Part shown: positions 1 to 6,135 of the stretch, one piece after another
How positions within the stretch are numbered: position 1 is the stretch's first letter
Layout: every line of letters starts with the position of its first letter
Assembly: GCA_021805405.1 (NCBI GenBank)
Contig: JAJZFK010000388.1
Location: 1 to 12,514, forward strand
Direction: 5' to 3'
Origin: a bacterium
Lineage (GTDB): Bacteria; Armatimonadota; Chthonomonadetes; Chthonomonadales; Chthonomonadaceae
Length of the DNA: 12,514 nucleotides
Position numbers and translations under genes: made by a program
The notes under the pieces: model-generated
Database searches by the model: none
What the model was told of the DNA's origin: nothing
Seen by the model: only the letters and a program-made list of their open reading frames with translations

Positions 1-1
1 A

Positions 2-220
2 CGAGGAGTCGTTCAGCTGTTTCAAAATGCTGGCGTTGCTATATTTAACGAGATTGCTATGTTACTGGAAATACCGATAACCGAATTCACCGTACTCTGG
101 TCTCACCTCCGATTAAACGACCTTACAATTGGCAATATGATGAGCAGCATCCGCCAACAGATAATCAACCCGCGGCAAGAGGCCAGAAGAAACCTTACGT
201 CGCGATTTATGAGTTCGTGA
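2..220 (+). CDS. 3' end of a gene with a sigma-region-4-like HTH (partial)
   Basis: An open frame enters from the left edge and runs 72 codons to a TGA at 218-220; the start is outside the window. The visible C-terminus has a hydrophobic helical stretch (fragment residues 10-33) and then a segment at about 33-68 that reads like a helix-turn-helix: LNDLTIGNMM, then SIRQQIINPRQEARRNL. The spacing and the terminal basic helix resemble sigma-70 region 4 (the 'xxIAxxLGxSRQxVxNLRxxAxxxL' type). If so, the gene would encode a sigma-like or HTH regulator just upstream of the kinase cassette and in the same direction, with 68 nt between its stop and the kinase start. This is motif resemblance only; a different DNA-binding or all-helical domain is possible. 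The opposite-strand frame over 103-324 has no recognisable domain. Confidence 0.55.
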   Translation, partial: RGVVQLFQNAGVAIFNEIAMLLEIPITEFTVLWSHLRLNDLTIGNMMSSIRQQIINPRQEARRNLTSRFMSS

Positions 221-288
221 AATATGAAACGCGATTCTGCATCTTCTACACTATGGTCGTAAGCGCAACCTGACCATTGGAGGCACCT

Positions 289-1245
289 GTGACAATAACA
301 TGGTTGGAGATGTGCGATTACCAACTGATAGGCCTTATTAGCCAGGGTGGCATGGGCGAAGTTTACAGTTCAATACACATTCCCACGAAAAGAGCGGTAG
401 CGTTGAAAGTTATGCGGCCCGAAGTGGCGGAGGCCGTCGAATTTCGGGACCGTTTTCAACGCGAAGCACTCACACTGTCCAAGTTGAGGCATGCGAATAT
501 AGTAAGGCTTTTAGAACACGATTACTGCGGTAATAGTCCATTCCTTGCAATGGAATTCCTAAATGGCGACACTCTTCGCAGCTACCTTGAAACAACTCCC
601 CAGCCATCGGTTCCTTTCACCTGTAGAATAGCATGCGAGATACTGGCAGCGCTGAATTGTGCCCATAGCGGCGGGATAATCCACAGGGACCTATCGCCAA
701 GCAATGTGTTTCTCTGCACAAACGGCACTACTAAGCTGATAGATTTTGGTATAGCTCGAACACAGGGAAGCGAAAAGACCCTTACCCAGGTGGGAGCAGT
801 GTTGGGTAAGCCTGAATATATGAGTCCGGAACAAGCCGAGGGTACCTTGGACAGCAGCAATCCGCACCTGGCGCAACGATCGGACCTTTACAGTCTTGGC
901 CTCATTCTCTTCCAGATGACATGCGGATACTTGCCCTTTACCGGCGAAAATACACTGCAAATACTCTATCAGCAGGTACATAAACCGTTGCCACCAATCC
1001 CCGTAAATATTCCGCGAGGAATGCGCTCAGTAATCGCTCGTGCACTGCAGAAGCGTCCGGAGGCCCGGTTCAAGGATGCAAATGAGATGCGCATTGCGGT
1101 AGAGCAGGTATGGCGAGCGTCGTTGCAACCTCTCAAGAAACGGAGCGGCTCCGCATTGTATCGATCTGCCGTAAACGCTTTACGGGTTCGCAGAAATGTA
1201 AAGCGCGATCCTGAACCGAGCTATAAGACACCCGGTCAGGACTAA
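289..1245 (+). CDS. Soluble Ser/Thr protein kinase (Hanks type, PknB-like)
   Basis: Transfers phosphate from ATP to Ser/Thr of partner proteins in the cytoplasm. Taking the GTG at 289 as start (GGAGG at 279-283, 5 nt spacing) gives 318 aa; the in-frame TTG at 277 precedes that Shine-Dalgarno and is less likely. The kinase core fills nearly the whole protein: Gly loop QGGMGEV (about 19-25), ATP lysine in ALKVM (K40), alpha-C Glu near 59, catalytic loop HRDLSPSN (132-139), DFG (152-154), a Thr/Ser-bearing activation loop, SPEQ (179-182) and DLYSLG. The usual catalytic-loop Lys of HRDLKPxN is Ser here, a known variant in bacterial kinases. There is no transmembrane helix or PASTA-type sensor; the protein ends in a short basic tail. 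It heads the run that includes a PP2C phosphatase and three FHA or FHA-like proteins, the likely phosphatase and substrates/readers. Confidence 0.97.
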   Translation: MTITWLEMCDYQLIGLISQGGMGEVYSSIHIPTKRAVALKVMRPEVAEAVEFRDRFQREALTLSKLRHANIVRLLEHDYCGNSPFLAMEFLNGDTLRSYLETTPQPSVPFTCRIACEILAALNCAHSGGIIHRDLSPSNVFLCTNGTTKLIDFGIARTQGSEKTLTQVGAVLGKPEYMSPEQAEGTLDSSNPHLAQRSDLYSLGLILFQMTCGYLPFTGENTLQILYQQVHKPLPPIPVNIPRGMRSVIARALQKRPEARFKDANEMRIAVEQVWRASLQPLKKRSGSALYRSAVNALRVRRNVKRDPEPSYKTPGQD

Positions 1246-1266
1246 CAAACACAAACCGACCTGCCC

Positions 1267-1306
1267 GTAAGTTTTCGGCAAAAATCACATCCCATTTTTC
1301 ACTTAC
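1267..1306. repeat. Imperfect inverted repeat between kinase and FHA-like gene
   Basis: Two nested inverted arms are visible: GTAAGT (1267-1272) with ACTTAC (1301-1306), and AAAAAT (1280-1285) with ATTTTT (1294-1299), around an 8-nt loop. The left arm carries 7 unpaired bases. It is AT-rich and lacks a clean GC stem plus T tract, so it is at best a weak attenuator or chance symmetry in the 125-nt gap. Confidence 0.25.
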
Positions 1307-1370
1307 TTTCGGTAATCGGTAACTAAAGGTGCGAGTTACAGTTTGAAGACTACGATTAGGAGACTACTTT

Positions 1371-1877
1371 ATGGCAGAGGCAGACCCTACAACCAAGAAA
1401 CGAGTGATAGGCCCACAAGTTGACCAGGACGATCGTGTAACCGTCGTAAGGCAACCTGGTTCCACATCCGGTGTGGTAGTACCACTGCCGGTGGAACAAC
1501 CAAGGTGCGGTCTGGCTCAGTCAAAAACAGCTAATTCTAGTTTAACAACGCAATTTGAGGCAGTTGTCGGCTCAGTTGCATGGTTGTACTGTTCACAAGG
1601 AAAGTTACAGGGACGACTTATCGAGCTAACAGACGATTGGATTACCATAGGTAGCGGGACAAAATGCTTCATAAATCTCGACGATCACTTGGCTCTCTCC
1701 GTACAAACATTAATCGTTAAGCGAGAAGAGAATTGGCTGCTTTGTGACGTGGCTGCACCCGAGGGCACCCACCTTAATGGCGAGCAACTGGGCTTTACGG
1801 TACGAGGGCCATATAACCTTTGTGATGGCGACCGCATAACGGTAGCCTCCACCGAATTTGTATTCAAAAGGGTGTAA
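1371..1877 (+). CDS. Small protein with a degenerate FHA domain
   Basis: A 168-aa soluble protein; ATG at 1371 with AGGAG at 1358-1362 (8 nt spacing). The first 65 residues are polar and low in structure, with a Thr/Val patch (DDRVTVV, 21-26) that could be a phosphorylation site. Residues about 70-168 follow the beta-strand pattern of an FHA domain when laid beside the two FHA domains encoded downstream. However, the phosphothreonine-contact positions are changed: the Gly-Arg Arg is Ser95, the SxxH His is Thr113 and the Asn of the N-G motif is Glu131. Ser110, Gly132 and a later LNG (135-137) remain. FHA domains normally bind phosphothreonine; this one probably cannot in the usual way and may act as a scaffold or phospho-independent adaptor. 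Its stop is 2 nt before the next start, so the two are likely translated together. Confidence 0.75.
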   Translation: MAEADPTTKKRVIGPQVDQDDRVTVVRQPGSTSGVVVPLPVEQPRCGLAQSKTANSSLTTQFEAVVGSVAWLYCSQGKLQGRLIELTDDWITIGSGTKCFINLDDHLALSVQTLIVKREENWLLCDVAAPEGTHLNGEQLGFTVRGPYNLCDGDRITVASTEFVFKRV

Positions 1878-1879
1878 AG

Positions 1880-2140
1880 ATGAACTGGCTAAATATTGTT
1901 CGCCAATCGCCCGTTGTGCTATGCGTGGCAATATCTTCGTTGGCTGCTGGGTGTGGCCAATCGCCAGGAACTCCCAGTAATTTCGCTAATGCTGCCTTTG
2001 GTGACCGGATCAGTGCGGCATCCTACGGGCCGAATGGAATGCCCGTATTTGCGGGCAGTACCAGTGAACAACCGGCACCCACAACGCAGGGCACATCACT
2101 ACCTGGGCTAACCACTAATCCGCCTGCTGGTGCTCCTTGA
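1880..2140 (+). CDS. Small predicted lipoprotein
   Basis: An 86-aa product starting 2 nt after the preceding stop, so translation is probably coupled. Residues 1-8 form a short basic n-region, 11-22 a hydrophobic core, and LAAGC (21-25) a plausible lipobox with Cys25 as the lipidated residue (Ala rather than Leu at -3 makes it slightly weak). The mature part of about 60 residues is Gly/Pro/Ser/Thr/Asn-rich, with no predicted domain and a Pro/Thr-rich tail. I do not recognise a family. It would sit on the outer face of a membrane, where the protease and pseudoprotease domains of its neighbours are also expected, so it may be a partner or substrate of them; that is inference. A second overlapping frame at 1896-2111 lacks any such signal. 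Confidence 0.65.
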   Translation: MNWLNIVRQSPVVLCVAISSLAAGCGQSPGTPSNFANAAFGDRISAASYGPNGMPVFAGSTSEQPAPTTQGTSLPGLTTNPPAGAP

Positions 2141-2315
2141 TTATGGTTAACGCAATTCTCGAGCAGTCTTGGCGGATATCGAAATGGGAATGCAGTACGA
2201 AGCCGCATGCAGGTTGAAGCGCGGCATCAACGCAGTTTCACCGGGGATAGACAACGTTTACCGCCATAGAACTTTACTTCTGTACCATTAAAGAAGCGTC
2301 GAGAGTAACCACCTT
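2141..2315 (+). other. 175-nt intercistronic gap, no recognised gene
   Basis: This is the longest gap inside the cassette. Only very short open frames are found (for example 24 codons from 2143 and 35 codons from 2184), neither with a good Shine-Dalgarno nor a recognisable product. No strong hairpin with a T tract and no consensus promoter stands out. The ribosome binding site ahead of the ATG at 2316 is weak (GAGAG-like). An internal promoter or a leader region is possible but not shown. Confidence 0.4.
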
Positions 2316-3557
2316 ATGCCTAAGGCAATATTACAAATTCGAAGCGGGCCGCTGGCTGGACAATTGCTTACAGTTCCGGACAAGGGCGCCATACTTGGTC
2401 GTGGTAGCGAAAGCACCTTTCCTCTGCACCAATATGAGGCGATGTCACGCAAACACGCCCGAATATACCAGCAGGACGGCAGCTGGATGATCGAGGATCT
2501 TAAAAGCACCAACGGAGTCCTGGTCGATGGCCTGCCTGTGACTGTATCGGCATTAAGTTCATCGTCAACAATAGATGTGGGTGGTCTCGAAGCACTATTT
2601 GTCATCGAAAAGGACGCTAACGAAATATCGAGCAAACCGAAGAACCATTCATCAAATACTACATATTTGCATAAGTTACTGGAGGCACATAAGGCAACCT
2701 CCCGCCAACTAAAGCAGGCACTGGCAGTAGCATTTATTGCCTTGTTTGCGAGCACCATATATACTCTACTGCCTCGACCCAGCCCTTTAGTACTATCAGC
2801 GCCGGTTGAAGAGCGAGTCCGTTCCGGTGTAGTCCTGATAGCTTGCATCAACGGAACATCCCCCGACGCAGATGCAATAGGTACGGGATTCCTGATTAGT
2901 GACCAGTATGTTTTAACAAATCGGCACGTCGTTACCAACGAGGAATCGGTACCTGCAGGGGGAAGTGAACAGACCGTGAACTGCATGATTACCTTCTTTT
3001 CTGGGAGTGGCCACGAGGTATCCATTCAGGTACCGGCTACCAATATTTGCACATTTACACCGGCTAACAACAACGATACTGGTCAGTTTGATACGGATTT
3101 AGCGCTCATCAGGCTACCGCAGCCTGCTCCCACTGGCGCTACGCCCTTAATAATTGGGCATACGAGTTCGGTTGGCCCGTCCGACAGAGTATTTATGGAG
3201 GGCTTTCCAGAGGGGGGAGGTGTCGACTTTAAGGAAAATGGAAATATCTTCAAGCACTTGCAGGTTAACGGTGACGGATATCCGGTTTTTTCTCCCTACC
3301 CTGACCCTGAGAATCAGCCGCACGATATTAATGAACTAGAGCGCGATGATAACCAGCACATCATCGCCGTACATATGAGCGGCTCAGGTGTTGCCGGCGA
3401 CTCAGGAAGTCCAGTCGTCGATGCAAATGGCAATGTTATTGCAATTCACCGGGGTTCAAACGCTACCGGTACCATTCTGATGGTTGAGATACCAACGGAT
3501 TTTATTCGTGCGTTCCTTTTCAAGGCGGAGCCACTCTTGCAAGGAGATAAAACCTAG
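2316..3557 (+). CDS. FHA domain - TM helix - trypsin-like serine protease
   Basis: 413 aa. An N-terminal cytoplasmic FHA domain (about 3-98) keeps its phosphothreonine-binding set: G28-R29, S44-R45-K46-H47 and N66-G67. A polar, basic linker leads to one transmembrane helix (about 135-153), with K/R on the N side, so the C-terminal part should lie outside the membrane. Residues about 163-400 are a trypsin/HtrA-like (S1/S46-fold-type) protease with an intact triad: His204 in TNRHVV, Asp261 in DTDLALIRL and Ser363 in GDSGSPVV. Three Cys in the outer domain (177, 223, 245) could form a disulfide. No PDZ domain follows, which separates it from DegP/HtrA. FHA binding to a phosphorylated partner inside could position or switch the protease outside; that is inference. 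The start is fixed by an in-frame TAA shortly upstream and by FHA beginning at residue 3. Confidence 0.95.
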   Translation: MPKAILQIRSGPLAGQLLTVPDKGAILGRGSESTFPLHQYEAMSRKHARIYQQDGSWMIEDLKSTNGVLVDGLPVTVSALSSSSTIDVGGLEALFVIEKDANEISSKPKNHSSNTTYLHKLLEAHKATSRQLKQALAVAFIALFASTIYTLLPRPSPLVLSAPVEERVRSGVVLIACINGTSPDADAIGTGFLISDQYVLTNRHVVTNEESVPAGGSEQTVNCMITFFSGSGHEVSIQVPATNICTFTPANNNDTGQFDTDLALIRLPQPAPTGATPLIIGHTSSVGPSDRVFMEGFPEGGGVDFKENGNIFKHLQVNGDGYPVFSPYPDPENQPHDINELERDDNQHIIAVHMSGSGVAGDSGSPVVDANGNVIAIHRGSNATGTILMVEIPTDFIRAFLFKAEPLLQGDKT

Positions 3558-3623
3558 TGCACTGGGAACTACTCGTCGTAGCAAATGCAGGTTTGTTGCG
3601 CTATTTTAGAAACGTGAACGATT

Positions 3624-4085
3624 ATGGGTACTGACTCCCTACCGAGCCGTGCACGGGCATACGATCCTGATGATCGACCTAAGTTTAATGAATGGGTGCG
3701 CATACCACTTGATAGTGAGCAAAATGAAAGTTCCCATACGGTGCACACGAAGTTATCCTACTTGGTTATTGCACTAGCTACCAGCCTGCTGCTTGGTTTT
3801 GGCATTGGATGGTATGCACATAAGGGGAATGATTACCGAACCGCTGGTGCTGCTAAAATTTCACATAACAGGTTTGAAACCGGAGTGAAGCTCCCAGGAA
3901 AGCCGAGCAAAGTCAATCACGGATCCGCGCTATCTACGACCACCCAAAAACCCAGTCTAGGTAGTATCCCACCACGCTATGGATCCCCAACTAGTTCGGG
4001 CGCTCCACCGCCGAGTGGTACGGATACTCCTGGTCCAGTCCAAACAAAAAGGTCTTCATCGATATCCGTAGGGCTCGCAAAATGA
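3624..4085 (+). CDS. Bitopic membrane protein with Pro/Ser-rich outer tail
   Basis: 153 aa, no family recognised. A polar N-terminus with Arg/Asp/Pro (1-43, several Ser/Thr) is followed by one hydrophobic helix (about 45-64, ending GWYAHKG) and a tail of about 85 residues rich in Ser, Thr, Pro and Gly, apparently disordered. Charge distribution suggests N-in/C-out, although the tail also carries several Lys. The stop overlaps the phosphatase start by 4 nt (ATGA at 4082-4085), a strong sign of coupled translation and of a functional pairing with the phosphatase. The cytoplasmic N-terminus could be a kinase substrate or FHA ligand and the tail a wall- or protein-binding spacer; neither can be shown from sequence alone. 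Its own ribosome binding site is weak. Confidence 0.75.
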   Translation: MGTDSLPSRARAYDPDDRPKFNEWVRIPLDSEQNESSHTVHTKLSYLVIALATSLLLGFGIGWYAHKGNDYRTAGAAKISHNRFETGVKLPGKPSKVNHGSALSTTTQKPSLGSIPPRYGSPTSSGAPPPSGTDTPGPVQTKRSSSISVGLAK

Positions 4086-4807
4086 TTGAACTCACAAACA
4101 TATCTGTCTTTTCCGATAAGGGAAAGCGAACCGAGAACGAGGACAGAGCTTCGTTCCTTATTGGTTCCTCACCGGGTGAGGTGCTACTCGTATTGGCAGA
4201 TGGCATGGGTGGTCACGAAGGAGGTGAGGTGGCAAGCGAGCTTGTAACTCAAACCCTTTTACACTATTTCGCTGAACACGGTTTTGAGCCACCAGAACAA
4301 CAATTGGAAGACGCTTTGAAAAAGACCCAGCAATGTGTACTTCAAAACGTGATCGACTCTCCGCAGTACACAGGCATGGGTAGCACCGTTGTAGCAGTAA
4401 CTGTACGACCGGAGAAGGGAGTTGTCGCGAGTGTAGGCGACAGCAGGGCATATCAGTTTCGTGACGATTGCGTGCGCCGCCTCACTCGTGATGACCTTTA
4501 TGTATCCCACCTGCTAGGTATTGACGACCGCGTTGCTCGAAAGCACCCACAGGGCCACGTCCTATCTCAGGCAATTGGCATTGATGGCGACTTGACACCG
4601 CATATACACGGCTTTGATGTGCAACCTGCCGACATCTTTCTACTTTGCAGTGATGGCGTACACGAAGTGCTAAATGAACCAACCATGCGTATGATCATCG
4701 CGACAAGCAAGCCTGCAGAAGCAGCTATGCGTATTGTACACGCTGCTATGGACGCCGGTAGTACAGATAATTGCTCTGCCGTAGTAGCGCAGATGCCACA
4801 ACGCTAA
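4082..4807 (+). CDS. PP2C-family Ser/Thr protein phosphatase
   Basis: Metal-dependent removal of phosphate from Ser/Thr, expected to reverse the kinase encoded at the head of this run. 241 aa, the usual size of a bacterial catalytic-domain-only PP2C (PstP/PrpC/Stp type) and without a membrane anchor. The PP2C motifs are in order: RTENED (16-21), LADGMGGHEGG (38-48), GMGSTVV (98-104), VGDSRAYQ (118-125), LTRDD (134-138), HVLSQAIG (159-166), CSDGV (189-193) and DNCSAVV (229-235). Metal ligands Asp21, Asp40, Asp191 and Asp229 are all present, so it should be active. The ATG at 4082 overlaps the preceding stop and has TAGGG at 4069-4073 with 8 nt spacing inside the upstream gene. Confidence 0.97.
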   Translation: MIELTNISVFSDKGKRTENEDRASFLIGSSPGEVLLVLADGMGGHEGGEVASELVTQTLLHYFAEHGFEPPEQQLEDALKKTQQCVLQNVIDSPQYTGMGSTVVAVTVRPEKGVVASVGDSRAYQFRDDCVRRLTRDDLYVSHLLGIDDRVARKHPQGHVLSQAIGIDGDLTPHIHGFDVQPADIFLLCSDGVHEVLNEPTMRMIIATSKPAEAAMRIVHAAMDAGSTDNCSAVVAQMPQR

Positions 4808-4842
4808 CCACACCGAGTCGAAATGACTAAAGAGGCAAAATC

Positions 4843-6054
4843 ATGGTGCAAGCCCAACTCAAAGTTCTAAGCGGACCGCTAAGCGGTAGTTTACTCGAAA
4901 TTGACTCATACGCTGTCGTATTGGGCCGATCGAGTGACGCTACGTTTGACCTGACAGGCTACACCGAACTCTCTCGGCAGCATGCGATAATACGGTGGGA
5001 TGGCATAGGTTGGCTGATTGAGGACCAAAATAGCAAGAACGGCACGGAAGTTGATGGCAAACCTGTGCAACTAGGTCGTCTGCTGTCCGGTTCAGTGATT
5101 CACCTCGGCGATTTTGAGGCTGAATTTCTTGGCGATAGCCTAGGAAAAAGTGGTGGAACTGGCAATAAAATGCGGCCCGTCCGCAAGATGTCAAACACTG
5201 TTTTCACCCGAGTCTTGCTTCTGTGCATTGTTATATGCACGGTCGCTGGAGTTAAACAGTTAATTATACGGTTAACGCATCAGTCGGATCCGCACAAGTT
5301 TGTCGTGCCGAAAAATTTGCCGACACTCGCAACGAATAGCGGCACTACGGCTTACTCCAACCCATTGGTGCCGAGCAGTGTTACTGCGGATCCTGCTGGT
5401 ACCCCTCCAAATCCCGCATCTGCAAATCCGAGCATGCCCAATACTCCAACAAGTTCCGGGCAAGCGACTACGAACGAGTTCAATACTCAGGCGGTAATTC
5501 TACAACAGAATTTAGACGGAAATTGGTTTAGGGTTGGTGCTGGGACAGTGCTCAATTCTACAACCGTTTTAGTAGCCGCAACAGAGGTGCAAAACGTTGC
5601 CCAGAAATTGACCGATGTGGAGGTCTTAACAGGCTCGTCCGCTCCGTTTACCAAACAGGATGTGCCGGCAAGTTCAATTCTGCTACACGCTGATGTAGCT
5701 CGGATTACGCTAGCAAAGCCAGTTCTCTTATCATTACCGCAAGTATCTCAGGTGACAAATCTGTTAAATACCACGGTAACGATTGCATTACTCGATCAAG
5801 ATGCAAACAGCACTACCAGCCACTTACAGCAACATCCTGTAATTGCCAACTACTATCTGGATCCAGGTACCAAGTTCCAGACACTAAGCGGCTTTGAGGT
5901 TAACTATCACAACCAGTATAATTATATGGGTGCGCCAGTATTTGATCTCAATAGTAACCTTATCGGAATGATCGTAGGAACGCGACAAAGTGAAACGTAC
6001 AATCACAAGGCCGTGGCGTATGGTTACAATGTAGGCTATCTTCAAAACTGGTAA
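4843..6054 (+). CDS. FHA domain - TM helix - trypsin-like pseudoprotease
   Basis: 403 aa, with AGAGG at 4831-4835 and 7 nt spacing to the ATG. The N-terminal FHA domain (about 4-98) matches that of the protease upstream position for position: G28-R29, S44-R45-H47, N66-G67, all intact. A basic stretch (110-123) precedes one transmembrane helix (about 121-138); then comes a Pro/Ser/Thr/Asn-rich linker (about 155-212) not present in the paralogue. Residues about 215-400 align with the trypsin-like fold, but the triad is broken: His is Thr247 (in LVAATEV, against LTNRHVV) and the nucleophile Ser is Met362 (in YMGAPVF, against DSGSPVV). Asp284 (HADVARITL) is kept. So it is a predicted non-catalytic protease homologue outside the membrane with a working phosphothreonine reader inside. 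Likely roles are substrate binding, a decoy, or an allosteric partner of the active protease. Confidence 0.9.
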   Translation: MVQAQLKVLSGPLSGSLLEIDSYAVVLGRSSDATFDLTGYTELSRQHAIIRWDGIGWLIEDQNSKNGTEVDGKPVQLGRLLSGSVIHLGDFEAEFLGDSLGKSGGTGNKMRPVRKMSNTVFTRVLLLCIVICTVAGVKQLIIRLTHQSDPHKFVVPKNLPTLATNSGTTAYSNPLVPSSVTADPAGTPPNPASANPSMPNTPTSSGQATTNEFNTQAVILQQNLDGNWFRVGAGTVLNSTTVLVAATEVQNVAQKLTDVEVLTGSSAPFTKQDVPASSILLHADVARITLAKPVLLSLPQVSQVTNLLNTTVTIALLDQDANSTTSHLQQHPVIANYYLDPGTKFQTLSGFEVNYHNQYNYMGAPVFDLNSNLIGMIVGTRQSETYNHKAVAYGYNVGYLQNW

Positions 6055-6135
6055 GCGACAATCAGCATAGACGTAATGATATTCCCTAACGAACTGGTGC
6101 GCCGTATAAATCCACGCAATCTACCATGCTCAGTA

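Noticed and set aside
224..252. Possible promoter for the kinase cassette (TACACT at 247-252).
   Set aside because: The hexamer matches the -10 consensus at only four positions and no -35 is found at normal spacing.
2184..2291. A 35-codon frame in the gap before the FHA-protease gene.
   Set aside because: No Shine-Dalgarno, no domain, and such short frames are expected by chance.
2288..3025. A 245-codon open frame on the minus strand opposite the FHA-protease gene.
   Set aside because: It is antisense to an unmistakable FHA-TM-protease gene, has no recognisable domain and is Ser/Thr/Arg-rich in the manner of antisense shadows.
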